DNA of 64,000 bases from Atopobium deltae (GCF_001552785.1 NZ_KQ959507.1:1-64000), one strand, 5' to 3'. Shown: positions 53,322-63,305, counted from the first letter of the stretch. The notes: generated by a model from the sequence alone, not told the origin. A program made the numbers and translations.

Positions 53322-54494
53322 TTAATCGGTCTTATCGACCGTAAAAGTCACGCTAATTTTATTTTTCGAGACACGAATTTTGGGTGTATCACACAGGGTC
53401 AGATAATAGCGTTGAGTCAAAAAGTCAAAATCCTTTTCGAGCAGGCGAGAAAATCCCTCGAGGTCGTCTTTGGATACTTTGAGCCCGCGCCAGTCTTTGC
53501 ACAAATCAACCTCGTACGGCTCGCTTGTCTCGGACGTACGTGTCAGTTGCGCCAAAACGTTGCGCTGCGGCTTGATTTGACCAGCTAAAATACGGTGCGC
53601 CGTGCGCTCAGAAATGTATAAGCCCAGCGATGCTGCCACCTGCTTCAGATCAAGCGCATCGGCCGCAGCATATATCCTTTGCAGCACGGGAAGTTTATCC
53701 AGATCATCAACGAACAAAAATTGAGACGTGTCGATGTCTGCGGCTATGCGATGACGAATGGTGGCGATAATTTCGGCGGGTGACGCAAGGTACAGCTTCA
53801 CCTCATGCTTCGTGTCGAGCGCAAACTCGCAGCACTCGCGAATAATGTTGTGAGGTCCACGCACCAACACCTGCTCGTTATTATCGTCTATACCAAGCTG
53901 TGGCCAAGTCGATTGATCCGCGCGCTCGGGCAGCTTGTTGGTGTCACTAGCAATATACAGCGAGGTGCCCAGTCCCGTATCCGAACTCATTACCCGTGCT
54001 TCCTGCGCATTTTCCCTAATGGAATACAGCGCCATACCGCGCCCGTGAATTCCCCAGCGATCCATATGCACGGAATCGAGCTTTGAGGTGACACGCGCGT
54101 CAAAAATCCGTTCGTGCATATCCGCAGGGATGCCCTGGCCATCGTCGAGCATGGCAATACTGCGGCAGCTACCGTCTTTGGTTGTCGCAAGATAAATGTG
54201 CGTTGCGCCAGCGTCACGTGCGTTGCGGAGCATCTCGACGATAATGTCCTCGGTGCAGCGAATGTCGTGCTTAGCCTGGCGACGCTCGGCCTCCCCTACG
54301 CGAAGACGGACAAAGCCCTCGCCAAGATTTTCTTCAACGCGCAAGGTCTTATCGCCCGAAACTGCTTCTACAAAGTCGAGAAGATCGCTTGTGTCGACAC
54401 TCGCGTTAGCACTAGTGTCTCTGCACGCAACAGCATCATGGATGCCACTTGCGATAGCACCAGCTTGATTGTCTGTATGGACGTCTTCTGACAT
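53322..54494 (-). CDS. GHKL ATPase protein of unknown function
   Basis: 390 residues. A Bergerat ATP fold is clear: N box E87-M-L-R-N91 ARDAGATHI, G1 DDGQGIP (117-123), G2 GIHGRGMAL (148-156) and GLGTS near 174. No histidine-kinase H box, receiver or membrane helix. The C-terminal 200 residues hold a possible helix-turn-helix (LKQVAASLGLYISERTAHRILAG, about 287-310) and a mixed alpha/beta end. Arrangement is closer to Hsp90/MutL/MORC-type or chaperone-like ATPases than kinases. It starts 3 bases after rny, and spoVS, miaB, miaA and hflX follow, so an RNA-related job is plausible. No family name known to me. Confidence 0.78.
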   Translation of the reverse strand: MSEDVHTDNQAGAIASGIHDAVACRDTSANASVDTSDLLDFVEAVSGDKTLRVEENLGEGFVRLRVGEAERRQAKHDIRCTEDIIVEMLRNARDAGATHIYLATTKDGSCRSIAMLDDGQGIPADMHERIFDARVTSKLDSVHMDRWGIHGRGMALYSIRENAQEARVMSSDTGLGTSLYIASDTNKLPERADQSTWPQLGIDDNNEQVLVRGPHNIIRECCEFALDTKHEVKLYLASPAEIIATIRHRIAADIDTSQFLFVDDLDKLPVLQRIYAAADALDLKQVAASLGLYISERTAHRILAGQIKPQRNVLAQLTRTSETSEPYEVDLCKDWRGLKVSKDDLEGFSRLLEKDFDFLTQRYYLTLCDTPKIRVSKNKISVTFTVDKTD

Positions 54495-54497
54495 GGC

Positions 54498-56078
54498 TTA
54501 TTTTGCAACGTCGACAGCACGAGATTCACGGATGACAACGACGCGAACCTGACCAGGATATTGAACCTCTTCTTCGATTTGCTGGGCAATATCGTGGGCC
54601 AAAACGGTTGCTTCAGCGTCGGAAATCTTCTCGGGCTCAACCATAACATGCAGCTCACGACCTGCCTGCATGGCGTAGGTGCGCTCAACACCGTCATGCG
54701 CGTTCGAAATGGTTTCGAGCTTCTCAAGACGCTTGATGTACATCTCGGCGGATTCGCGACGGGCACCAGGACGTGCTGCCGAAACAGCGTCGGCTGCCTG
54801 TACGAGCATGTCAAACACAGTATTCGGCTCAATGTCGGCATGGTGCGCTTCGATTGCGTGGACCACTTCGGGACGCTCGCCATATCGACGGGCAAAATCG
54901 GCACCGATGACGGCATGGGGGCCCTCAACCTCATGGTCGATAGCCTTACCAATGTCGTGCAAAAGACCAGCGCGCTTGGCAATAACGGGATCAACACCCA
55001 GTTCAGAGGCCATAAGGGCTGCTAGTTCGCCAACCTGTACACAATGTTGTAGCACGTTTTGTCCGTAAGAGGTGCGATAGCGAAGTTTACCCAGAATTTT
55101 AATAATCTCGGGGTGGAAGTCATGAATACCACTGTCGAATGCCGCCTGTTCACCCGCTTCTTGCACGCGCTGGGCAACGAGCTCCTCAGCCTTTTTGTAC
55201 ATCTCTTCAATGCGTGCAGGATGAATGCGTCCATCAGCAATAAGGTTCTCGAGCGTAACGCGAGCGGTCTCGCGACGCACGGGGTCAAAGCTGGAAAGCA
55301 CAACGGTTTCGGGCGTGTCATCGATCACGAGCGAGACGCCTGAAATTTGCTCAAAAGTGCGAATATTGCGCCCTTCTCGACCAATAATACGGCCCTTTAA
55401 ATCATCGGAAGGAATGTGCACGGTTGTGACAGTAATGTCTCCCGCTTGATCTGCGGCGCAGCGCTGAATGGCAGTCGATAAGATCTCGCGCGCTGTTTTT
55501 TCGGCCTCGGCACGTACACGCATCTCGGAATCACGCAGGATCTGCGCTTCTTCTTTAACGCTTTGCTTACGCACTTTCTCGAGCAATTCCTTGTGTGCAT
55601 CATCGGTCGATAAGGTCGCGATGCGCTCAAGTTCGGCTGTTTGCTTAGCGATAACTGAGTTGAGGTCATTGCGTCTGCGATCGAGCTGGCCCTGCAAACT
55701 GGAAAGCTGATGCTCGCGTTTATCGAGAGCATCATTGCGACGATCAAGCGATTCCTCGCGCTGCATAATGCGATTCTCCATGGAATGAAGCTCGTGTTTG
55801 CGCTGGCGATTCTCTTGTTCAGAGGCTTGTTTGAGTTTTAAGATTTCTTCTTTTGCTTCGAGGAGTGCTTCCTTTTTGGTGGTTTCGGCTTGACGAGCAG
55901 CGTCTTCTCCAATTTTTTTAGCACTAACCTCTGCGTTTTTTACTTGTTCTTCGGCACTTTTAATTTGCGCGTTTGCAGCTTGGACGCGCGCCGAATGGGC
56001 ACTGTTTGAGAAGAAATAGGCAATAGCTGCACCTACAGATAGGCATACTACGCCAATAAGAATAGAAAGAAGGTCCAT
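54498..56078 (-). CDS. rny: Ribonuclease Y
   Basis: 526 residues. A membrane-anchored endoribonuclease starting mRNA decay. One N-terminal membrane helix (LSILIGVVCLSVGAAIAYFF), a long coiled coil (about 25-200), a KH domain (IIGREGRNIRTFEQISGV) and an HD domain with LLHDIGKAIDHEVEG. ATG 56078 has GGAG 6 bases upstream. Confidence 0.96.
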   Translation of the reverse strand: MDLLSILIGVVCLSVGAAIAYFFSNSAHSARVQAANAQIKSAEEQVKNAEVSAKKIGEDAARQAETTKKEALLEAKEEILKLKQASEQENRQRKHELHSMENRIMQREESLDRRNDALDKREHQLSSLQGQLDRRRNDLNSVIAKQTAELERIATLSTDDAHKELLEKVRKQSVKEEAQILRDSEMRVRAEAEKTAREILSTAIQRCAADQAGDITVTTVHIPSDDLKGRIIGREGRNIRTFEQISGVSLVIDDTPETVVLSSFDPVRRETARVTLENLIADGRIHPARIEEMYKKAEELVAQRVQEAGEQAAFDSGIHDFHPEIIKILGKLRYRTSYGQNVLQHCVQVGELAALMASELGVDPVIAKRAGLLHDIGKAIDHEVEGPHAVIGADFARRYGERPEVVHAIEAHHADIEPNTVFDMLVQAADAVSAARPGARRESAEMYIKRLEKLETISNAHDGVERTYAMQAGRELHVMVEPEKISDAEATVLAHDIAQQIEEEVQYPGQVRVVVIRESRAVDVAK

Positions 56079-56340
56079 AATCAGCTCCAAGAGAGTTAAA
56101 GTAAGAGAGTTCTGGAATCAGTTTGGGCAAACTGAACCCGTCAAAAGAGCACCTCGGACCGTATGCTTCAGGTGTTGTTAATATACATATCTATAAAAAA
56201 TACTATATAAAACGTCAACCTATGGCAGACGTAAGTAAACTCAAGTGACTGTACTATCGTATTGAGATATACACATCTTGTCAAATTATGAGGCCTAAAA
56301 TACATGTTGAAACTTATAACTTCATGAAGTCTATTAAAAA

Positions 56341-56381
56341 TAGCTACAGCTTGTTATCAACTTTAGCTACAACTTGTCATC
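56341..56381. repeat. Imperfect 18-bp direct repeat in the recX-rny gap
   Basis: TAGCTACAGCTTGTTATC (56341) and TAGCTACAACTTGTCATC (56364) are 23 bases apart start to start. The whole 56079-56403 stretch is AT-rich and non-coding and should hold the rny promoter. The repeats lie just after recX and could be a binding site or part of a recX-end structure. Confidence 0.5.
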
Positions 56382-56403
56382 TACTTTTCAGACCGACGGT
56401 GTT

Positions 56404-57090
56404 TTAAAAGTCGACATCATCTTCGTCGTCTTCAACGCTTGCTAAGAATTCTTTTACGACGTCGGAAGCAAGTTCAAAGGCATAGCCTCTGCTCACAAGT
56501 TTGCGTACCAGTTTTTGATATGGATTTTTTTCTGGAAGCGAACGAGAAGCTATGAGCGCATAGGCTTGCTGGCGCTCAGTATCCCGTGAGATGAATTCGT
56601 CGGGCCAGACAAAAAGCTCATGCACATCAATACCCTGTTGCTTAAGCTCTCGCGCTATACGATGCTGACCCCATCCTGCAGCAAGCTTTGAGCGTATAAA
56701 TGACTCTGCAAAGCGTTTGTCGTTAAGAAAATTGAGCTGGGTTGCATGCGCAAGCGCAGTTGCAATACTGGTATTGGTATAACCGTCTTGCTGCAATTTA
56801 TCGTGCGCTTGTTTTGAGGCATAGTCTCTGTGATCGAGCATGCGTATGAGGCGTTCAAATGCACAACGCTCGACAATCTTTTGCAGCTGTTCTAAAAACT
56901 TCTGGCGTGTTGCAAAATCCAGTGTTCCTTTCGCATCTAAACTCTGCAGGGCACGAGCGACAGTTACGGGGATATCCAGCTCTTCTAAACCACCTTCTTC
57001 TGACTGCAGTCGAAGGAGCGCCTTGGGTTTTTGAGAACCTAAGGAAGAAGAGCTGCGAGATGGAAACTCACAATCCCAGCTAACTGACAT
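56404..57090 (-). CDS. recX: Regulatory protein RecX
   Basis: 228 residues of three-helix repeats that bind and restrain RecA filaments. LIRMLDHRDYASKQAHDKL, NFLNDKRFAESFIRSKLAAGWGQHRIARELKQQGID and a late LVRKLVSRGYAFELASDVV are the family's repeats. The first 70 residues are extra and poorly conserved; ATG 57090 is the likeliest start though no strong ribosome site is seen. It lies 32 bases after recA in the same direction. Confidence 0.9.
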   Translation of the reverse strand: MSVSWDCEFPSRSSSSLGSQKPKALLRLQSEEGGLEELDIPVTVARALQSLDAKGTLDFATRQKFLEQLQKIVERCAFERLIRMLDHRDYASKQAHDKLQQDGYTNTSIATALAHATQLNFLNDKRFAESFIRSKLAAGWGQHRIARELKQQGIDVHELFVWPDEFISRDTERQQAYALIASRSLPEKNPYQKLVRKLVSRGYAFELASDVVKEFLASVEDDEDDVDF

Positions 57091-57122
57091 GCTGCACCAC
57101 ACACAAATTCAAATTCAGGACG

Positions 57123-58205
57123 CTATTCTTCATCCTGCATAACAGGAAGACCAACTGGCTCATCGCTTAATTCAAGACCACAGGCAACGCGGACCTTATG
57201 ATCGATTTCGCTGCAGAGATCAGGATTCGTACGCAAGAATTCCTTTGCGGCCTCGCGGCCCTGCCCCAGGCGTTCTGTTTGATAGGTGTACCAGGCACCA
57301 GACTTATTGACAATCTCGAAGTCAACGGCCATATCCAAAATGGATCCTTCCTTAGAGATGCCCGTGCCGTACATAATGTCAAACTCAGCTTGCCTAAAGG
57401 GAGGGGCAACCTTATTTTTAACGATCTTTACACGCACGCGGTTACCGACGATCTCGCCGCCATCCTTAATGTGTTCCACACGACGTATATCCATACGAAC
57501 GGAAGCAAAGAATTTAAGCGCACGACCACCAGGAGTGGTTTCGGGGCTTCCATAATTCATGCCAATTTTTTCGCGAAGTTGGTTAATAAAAATGCAGGTT
57601 GTTTGTGATTTGGAAAGAGAACCAGCAAGCTTGCGTAAGGCTTGACTCATCAGGCGGGCTTGCAGACCAACGGTTGTCTCTCCTATTTCTCCTTCAATTT
57701 CTGCGCGAGGAACAAGCGCAGCTACTGAGTCGATAACAATGACATCGATGGCTCCTGAACGAACAAGCATGTCGCAAATCTCCAGGGCCTGCTCTCCTGT
57801 ATCGGGCTGAGAAATAAGTACCTCATCGATGTCTACGCCTATGCGTGCTGCATAGCCAGGATCCAAGGCGTGCTCGGCATCGATAAAGGCAACCACACCG
57901 CCCTGGGCTTGTGCTTCTGCCAAAATCTCGAGTGAAAGGGTTGTTTTACCAGAAGACTCAGGACCAAATATCTCGATAATACGCCCACGAGGAACACCAC
58001 CAATGCCCAAGGCTGCATCAAGTGCAATTGAGCCTGTGGGAATAGCTTCAACCTCTAAACTAGGACCACCATCACCAAAACGCATAATGGCACCCTTGCC
58101 AAAACGCTTTTCTATTTCTTCGGTGGTGGTGTCTATCATCTTTTCGCGCTCTTCACCAGTTGTTTTACCGTGAATCTCGCGTGCCAAACCTTTTCGTTTT
58201 GCCAT
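57123..58205 (-). CDS. recA: Recombinase RecA
   Basis: 360 residues. Walker [29 protein letters not shown], loop L2 [22 protein letters not shown], and a short acidic tail ending QDEE. ATG 58205 with GAAGGG 10 bases upstream starts [10 protein letters not shown]; the frame upstream to 58247 contains the LexA box and is not coding. SOS-controlled through that box. Confidence 0.97.
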   Translation of the reverse strand: MAKRKGLAREIHGKTTGEEREKMIDTTTEEIEKRFGKGAIMRFGDGGPSLEVEAIPTGSIALDAALGIGGVPRGRIIEIFGPESSGKTTLSLEILAEAQAQGGVVAFIDAEHALDPGYAARIGVDIDEVLISQPDTGEQALEICDMLVRSGAIDVIVIDSVAALVPRAEIEGEIGETTVGLQARLMSQALRKLAGSLSKSQTTCIFINQLREKIGMNYGSPETTPGGRALKFFASVRMDIRRVEHIKDGGEIVGNRVRVKIVKNKVAPPFRQAEFDIMYGTGISKEGSILDMAVDFEIVNKSGAWYTYQTERLGQGREAAKEFLRTNPDLCSEIDHKVRVACGLELSDEPVGLPVMQDEE

Positions 58206-58240
58206 GATGCATCCCTTCTGATCCTGTTCCTCAGGATATA

Positions 58241-58254
58241 CGAACACATGTTCT
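58241..58254. promoter_or_regulatory. LexA box of recA
   Basis: CGAACACATGTTCT, 36 bases upstream of the recA ATG, the same motif as those before lexA. Confidence 0.85.
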
Positions 58255-58349
58255 AGGTCAATAGGTAATTATGATGATAGCGAAATGATCCTAACAAAAA
58301 TCCAACAATGACAAACAGAGGTTGTATTTGCCTTTGTTCGTAGTTTGCA

Positions 58350-58955
58350 CTACGCCAGCGTTTCTAGCAATGCTTCCAAGGCAACAATAGTAGCTTGAGC
58401 ACGGACTTCATCGCGGGTGCCCGAAAAATAGCGCACAAACGAAACGGCGTCTGAATCAACGTTTGAACCAACATTTGAATCAACAGCTTTTACGCGGGTC
58501 TTCTCACTGTCACTGTTATCCACATCGAAAGCTACGCCGATCTTATCGACATCGTGTGCCAGTCCAAACCACACGGTTCCCACAGGCTTATGTGGTTCGG
58601 CACCTGTCGGTCCTGCAATACCTGTAATGGATACTGCTAAATCGGCGTCTAAGACCCGCAGAGCGCCGCTGGCCATTTGCTGTGCACAATCACTGCAAAC
58701 AGCACCTTGTTCTTGGAGAAGCTTCTCAGAAACGCCCAGAACCTTTTGCTTCACTGCAAGGGCATAACTTACAACGCCGCCGCGAACCACAGCGCTCGCA
58801 CCACTCACAGAGGTTAGCGCACTTGCCACGAGTCCGCCTGTACACGATTCAGCTGTAGCAATCTGAATGCCTGCCACGCTAGCTTTTTGGATAACCTGTG
58901 TGGCAAGCTCGTGTATCGTTTGAGTGAAGCTTTGCACCATATAAGACTGCATCAT
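58350..58955 (-). CDS. cinA: CinA C-terminal domain protein (nicotinamide-nucleotide amidase)
   Basis: 201 residues, only the C-terminal amidase domain of CinA (the N-terminal MoaB-like domain is absent, as in E. coli PncC). Hydrolyses NMN to nicotinate mononucleotide in pyridine salvage. TAESCTGGLVASALTSVSGAS with the catalytic Ser, AVSITGIAGPTGAEPHKPVGTVWFGLA. An insert of about 30 residues near 150 (VDSNVGSNVDSD) breaks the conserved end before FSGTRDEVRAQA. Starts 1 base after pgsA. cinA-recA adjacency is common in Gram-positives. Confidence 0.92.
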   Translation of the reverse strand: MMQSYMVQSFTQTIHELATQVIQKASVAGIQIATAESCTGGLVASALTSVSGASAVVRGGVVSYALAVKQKVLGVSEKLLQEQGAVCSDCAQQMASGALRVLDADLAVSITGIAGPTGAEPHKPVGTVWFGLAHDVDKIGVAFDVDNSDSEKTRVKAVDSNVGSNVDSDAVSFVRYFSGTRDEVRAQATIVALEALLETLA

Positions 58956-58956
58956 C

Positions 58957-59577
58957 TTAGCGCTCCCCTAAAAAGTCCCAGGACTTCATAAAGTAGTCAA
59001 TGCCTGACCAGGCTGTCAGCAAAAGAGCAATGTAAAAATTGATATGTGCAACAACAAATACAACATGCTGTGGTATCCCTGCGGGTAAGGCGATGGCAAG
59101 CATGTAGCTACACAATGCAATCATGGTAGTTGCTGTCTTCCACTTACCCAGATCGCTTGCGGCAATAACGGTTCCTTTAGCCGCAACAACCATGCGCAAA
59201 CCCGAGACCAAAAACTCTCGAGTAATAACCAACACAATAGCCCAAACAGGAACGACTGACTGCTCCAAAAGCCAGACCATACCAGTTACGACCAGCAATT
59301 TATCGGCAATGGGATCAAGAAACTTGCCAAAAACAGTAACCTCGCCTTTGCTGCGCGCCAGATATCCGTCGATCTTATCGGTAGACGCCAAAAAGGTATA
59401 AAAGACAAAAATGATAAAACCAGCCATATTGACCGAAGTGCCGTCCGATTTTGCGGGGTACAACTCGGAAAGAAAAAGCCAGGCGGGAATGAGTACCACG
59501 CGAATGGCCGTTACGATATTAGCGCTGGTCCAACGAATGCCCGATGCAGATGAACGCTTCTGTTCAGATCTATGCAT
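58957..59577 (-). CDS. pgsA: CDP-diacylglycerol-glycerol-3-phosphate 3-phosphatidyltransferase
   Basis: 206 residues, membrane enzyme making phosphatidylglycerol phosphate. DKIDGYLARSKGEVTVFGKFLDPIADKLL is the full signature. N-terminus TSANIVTAIRVVLIPAWLF is typical of PgsA. Start overlaps the rimO stop by 8 bases. rimO-pgsA-cinA-recA is the usual order in Gram-positives. Confidence 0.94.
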   Translation of the reverse strand: MHRSEQKRSSASGIRWTSANIVTAIRVVLIPAWLFLSELYPAKSDGTSVNMAGFIIFVFYTFLASTDKIDGYLARSKGEVTVFGKFLDPIADKLLVVTGMVWLLEQSVVPVWAIVLVITREFLVSGLRMVVAAKGTVIAASDLGKWKTATTMIALCSYMLAIALPAGIPQHVVFVVAHINFYIALLLTAWSGIDYFMKSWDFLGER

Positions 59578-60958
59578 GTGTAACGATCTCCCCTACAAGT
59601 TCATAGCAAAATGAATCGATGAGTTTACAGCGGACGATGTCGCCCACCTTGATGGACGTATTCGCTGACGAAGTAGGACGTATATGCACCACACCATCGC
59701 AATCAGGTGCCTGAAACCACGCATGGCCGATAAACCCGCGCGCTTGTCCACCGCCATTGTTCGTGGTATCGCCGGGAAAATCGCCGAACTCGTCGGGTTT
59801 CTCGACAGCATCAACAATAACATCAACCACTTCGCCCACATGCTTGGCAGTCGCTGCAAAACCGAGCTGCTCGGCAAGATCAACAAGCGCTTGTGTGCGG
59901 TCGAGTTTGGTAGCCTCGTCAATCTGGTTGGGCATACGCGCTCCACGAGTACCCTCCTCGGGCGAATAGCTAAAGACGGAAGTGTAATCGAACTCCTGCT
60001 CGCGCAAGAAATCCATGAGCTCGTCAAAGTCCTCGTCCGTCTCGCCTGGAAAACCGCACAGCGCCGTCGTGCGCAACACCATATGAGGAATTTCGTTGCG
60101 AAGACGCGCAAAAACCTCACGGAATTGCTGTGCATCACCTTTGCGGTTCATCGCTTTGAGCACCGATTCGGAGCAGTGCTGAATGGGAATGTCGATGTAG
60201 GGCAAGACCTCGTCCAAGTCACGAATTGCGGCGATAAGGTCATCGCTCATGCCCTCGGGCTGCAAATACAGGATGCGAATCCATCCGTGATAGGGTCGCA
60301 CCTCGGCTGCCACCTGGTGCAAAAGCCATGCCAAATCATGGCCATCGCCAAAATCGCAGCCCCACACACCCGTATCCTGTCCAATAAGAATAATCTCGCG
60401 GACGCCACCCTGCATGAGCATGCGCACTTCAGCCAAGATTTCGACAGCAGTGCGTGAGGCATAGTGGCCACGTATAAAAGGAATTGCACAAAACGAGCAA
60501 AAACGATTGCAACCGTCGGAAATTTTGACAAATGCACTTGGTCCTTCGACCGTGCGCAAGGTAAGTTCCGAAAGATCGGGCATCGATGAACGCTGCTCAA
60601 TACCGAGCACCGACGAGACAACATCAACAATGCCATCCTCTTCATCAGCGCGCACAAAGGCCGCAACCTCGGGCAATGCCTTTGGCAGCGCTTCACCATA
60701 ACGAGAAGGGACACAACCGCACATAATGATGGGCTTCTCGCGAACGCCAGAATACACCGTTTCGGCGAGCTGTAGGGTTGTTTCGATACTTTCACTGGTG
60801 GCGCTTGCTAAAAATGAGCAGGTATTGACGAGAACCACGTCGGCTTTGGTAGCGTCGGTGGTGTCGGAATAGCCGCTGGTGCGCAGCAGCGCACGCATGC
60901 GATCGGTATCCACCTCATTTTTGGCACAGCCGAGCGTCACATAACAAACAGAGGGCAT
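59570..60958 (-). CDS. rimO: Ribosomal protein S12 methylthiotransferase RimO
   Basis: 462 residues. Radical-SAM enzyme adding a methylthio group to an Asp of ribosomal protein S12. VTLGCAKNEVDTDRM, VNTCSF, radical-SAM CNRFCSFCAIPFIRG, FPGETDEDFDELMDF and a C-terminal TRAM domain. Distinguished from MiaB by LGCAKNxVD. Confidence 0.96.
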   Translation of the reverse strand: MPSVCYVTLGCAKNEVDTDRMRALLRTSGYSDTTDATKADVVLVNTCSFLASATSESIETTLQLAETVYSGVREKPIIMCGCVPSRYGEALPKALPEVAAFVRADEEDGIVDVVSSVLGIEQRSSMPDLSELTLRTVEGPSAFVKISDGCNRFCSFCAIPFIRGHYASRTAVEILAEVRMLMQGGVREIILIGQDTGVWGCDFGDGHDLAWLLHQVAAEVRPYHGWIRILYLQPEGMSDDLIAAIRDLDEVLPYIDIPIQHCSESVLKAMNRKGDAQQFREVFARLRNEIPHMVLRTTALCGFPGETDEDFDELMDFLREQEFDYTSVFSYSPEEGTRGARMPNQIDEATKLDRTQALVDLAEQLGFAATAKHVGEVVDVIVDAVEKPDEFGDFPGDTTNNGGGQARGFIGHAWFQAPDCDGVVHIRPTSSANTSIKVGDIVRCKLIDSFCYELVGEIVTHA

Positions 60959-60970
60959 GAAGCACAGGTC

Positions 60971-61468
60971 CTAACGATAGTTCACAAATTGTAGAGGCAG
61001 GTCATAATCAGCATCGCGAACAAAGCCGATGACCTGCTGCAAAAGATCCTTCGATGCCGAGCTTACACGGAGTTTATCGCCTTCTATATTCACCTTAACT
61101 TTGAGTTTTTGATCGCGAATAGCTTTAGAAATCTTCTTTGCCAAGTCCTGATCAATACCCTGCATAATATGACCAACGACACGAACACTCGAGCCAGCAG
61201 CTGGCTGCGGCTTATCCCAACACAGCGTCTTTAAGTCAATGCTGCGGCGCACAAGCTTGGTGTTGAGCACGTCAATTACCTGCGTGGCTACAAACTCGGA
61301 AGGCGCATGAATCGTAAAGAGTTCGTCAGCCTTCGAAAACTCAATGCTCGCACCGCTGTCCTTCAGGTCATATCGTTGCGTGAGTTCGCGAACTGTTTGC
61401 TGGTAGGCATTGTCGACTTCCTGTATATCTACCACCGAAACAATGTCAAAGCTTGAATCCTTAGCCAT
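60971..61468 (-). CDS. YajQ-family nucleotide-binding protein
   Basis: 165 residues. Two ferredoxin-like RNP-type halves: MAKDSSFDIVSVVDIQEVDNA and LKVKVNIEGDKLRVSSASKDLLQ. YajQ proteins bind cyclic di-GMP or RNA in other bacteria; the ligand here is unknown. Sits between the RodZ-like gene and rimO. A copy of the repeated word CGAGAAGACC lies in its upstream gap (61504). Confidence 0.93.
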   Translation of the reverse strand: MAKDSSFDIVSVVDIQEVDNAYQQTVRELTQRYDLKDSGASIEFSKADELFTIHAPSEFVATQVIDVLNTKLVRRSIDLKTLCWDKPQPAAGSSVRVVGHIMQGIDQDLAKKISKAIRDQKLKVKVNIEGDKLRVSSASKDLLQQVIGFVRDADYDLPLQFVNYR

Positions 61469-61560
61469 ACGTCACTCCTTATTGCACGTTTTTGTGCGTC
61501 TGTCGAGAAGACCGTCTGTTTGCATCCGCAGCAATTACTGCGAGGGCACTATTGCGAACT

Positions 61561-63279
61561 TCATTGGTTCGTATTTTGCGTCTTCGCCTTTTTACCTTTT
61601 TTGGAGCCTGGTTTTTGCTTTTCGCCACCAGACTGCTCAGAAGATCCATCTTGAGCTTGGTTTTGTCCGTTATTATTGCCCTGCCCCTGCTGGGATTGCT
61701 GGGTTTGGTTGCCTTGCGCTCCCTGCCGGCCGCCCTGTTGGTCTTGCGTCTGGCCAGTGGAGTTGCCTTGGTCCGCAGGAGCGGTTCCCGCGATAGTCAA
61801 CGTACCAACGCCGCTGCTACGTTCTTCAAAACGAACGTTTTCACCATTTTTGGTGACGTGGACAACTGAGGTATTCCCCACCTGAATCGTGATGGATTTT
61901 GTTACCGTATAGGTTTTTTCCCAAGGGCCAGTAATAGTTTGTGCGACCTCGGATTTCCCGTCATTTTCGATCTCAACCCAAGTCACAGCACCATCATCGA
62001 CCTTTACTTTGACAGTCGTTTCGGTCGGCGCTGCAGGAGTTGCGCTCGACGATGAGGTATCGCTAGAGGTAGACGCCCCAGCTGCAGACGATGACGACTC
62101 ACTGCTCGAATTCTTCTTAGTGGCACCCGCATCAGCCGTAGCAATAGGAACAACTTTTTGATCCGACGTTACCTTCTTTGCACAGGAACGGACGGCAAAA
62201 ATCAAAACTGCAATTAGCACGACGGTAACGAGCACACCGATAGCAAAAATAAGGCGCCGCTGATCGGCAAAAATATATTGTATAAAGCCTGCGATGCCCG
62301 GTTTTCTCGGCGCTTGCGGAGCACGACGGGCACGGAGTTGTTGGCGCCCAAGCTCATTGTTGCGACGCACGCTCGGACGCTTGGTCGAAGCAATATTACG
62401 AAACGATTGGCGTCCCTGACGCGTGGATGCTGACTCATAACGACTCGCATTATTGTCAATGCGCAGGTCATCAACATAGTCTTGACCAGAAACACCACGT
62501 TGGACAATATCGTTGCTCGAAAAGTCGTCTATGTTCTGGTCGTTGCCCTGCATCTCTGCACCGTAGCCTTGTGCATAACGAGCACGATTCGCCCGTGCAC
62601 GAGAAGGACGAGAAGATCGCGAGCGTGACGAGCTGTACGCTGCCGATGCTGACTGGCCTGTGTAGGGACGTCCCTGCGGATAACTGCGAGACGTTAATGA
62701 CGAGGTTACACCAGCTGGGTTAAGGGAGCCCGTTGCACCAAGTGCGCCAGCGCCTAGCAAGCCAGCCGCGCTACTTGTCACATTCTGGGTACGACTTGCG
62801 TTGCTGCGCTGCTGATAGAGCTCAGAACGAGAACGTGCAGGCGAGGTGGTATCAAAAGAAGCAGTGCGCCCCAAAAGGGGGTTCTCGGGAAGTAAATGCG
62901 GAGGCGCGGGCAGATGCCTATTCGTGCGACGTTGTCCTAAAAGCGAAGCATCATAGGAATTGGTATCCAAAGGACCTCGTCCGTACACGCCATCGCGCGT
63001 GCGTTTACGCAGCTCATGAGACATCACACCGTTGGTGTGCTCATATAAATCCTCTTGAAATTGGTCAACAACCTCGCGCGGATTCAGCCCCAAATAGCGT
63101 GCGTATGACGAAAGCATGCCCTGCGCATAGCCTGACTTAGGAATTGAGGTGAAGTCAGCCTCTTCAAAGGCAATCAGTGCTTGTTCTTTTAATTTTAAAA
63201 CTCGCGATGCTTGCTCGATAGTCAATCCTAATTGCTCACGACGATCTCTGAGCATCTCGTTAAAATGTGCATTTGGCAC
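61561..63279 (-). CDS. RodZ-like helix-turn-helix membrane protein
   Basis: 572 residues, about twice the usual RodZ length. N-terminal HTH (LRDRREQLGLTIEQASRVLKLK) of the HTH_25 type, a long Ser/Arg-rich cytoplasmic linker (about 90-340), one membrane helix (about 342-366) and an outer DUF4115-like domain (VKVDDGAVTWVEIENDG...). The last 60 residues are Gln/Gly/Asn-rich. RodZ connects MreB to the wall machinery in rods; this lineage may not have MreB, so division or wall sensing is equally possible. GTG start with AAGGAGG 8 bases upstream. Confidence 0.85.
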   Translation of the reverse strand: MPNAHFNEMLRDRREQLGLTIEQASRVLKLKEQALIAFEEADFTSIPKSGYAQGMLSSYARYLGLNPREVVDQFQEDLYEHTNGVMSHELRKRTRDGVYGRGPLDTNSYDASLLGQRRTNRHLPAPPHLLPENPLLGRTASFDTTSPARSRSELYQQRSNASRTQNVTSSAAGLLGAGALGATGSLNPAGVTSSLTSRSYPQGRPYTGQSASAAYSSSRSRSSRPSRARANRARYAQGYGAEMQGNDQNIDDFSSNDIVQRGVSGQDYVDDLRIDNNASRYESASTRQGRQSFRNIASTKRPSVRRNNELGRQQLRARRAPQAPRKPGIAGFIQYIFADQRRLIFAIGVLVTVVLIAVLIFAVRSCAKKVTSDQKVVPIATADAGATKKNSSSESSSSAAGASTSSDTSSSSATPAAPTETTVKVKVDDGAVTWVEIENDGKSEVAQTITGPWEKTYTVTKSITIQVGNTSVVHVTKNGENVRFEERSSGVGTLTIAGTAPADQGNSTGQTQDQQGGRQGAQGNQTQQSQQGQGNNNGQNQAQDGSSEQSGGEKQKPGSKKGKKAKTQNTNQ

Positions 63280-63305
63280 GGCTACACCTCCTTATGCATT
63301 ACAGC

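Noticed and set aside
59684-60457. 257-residue + strand frame over rimO
   Set aside because: Antisense to the radical-SAM core of rimO, no motif.
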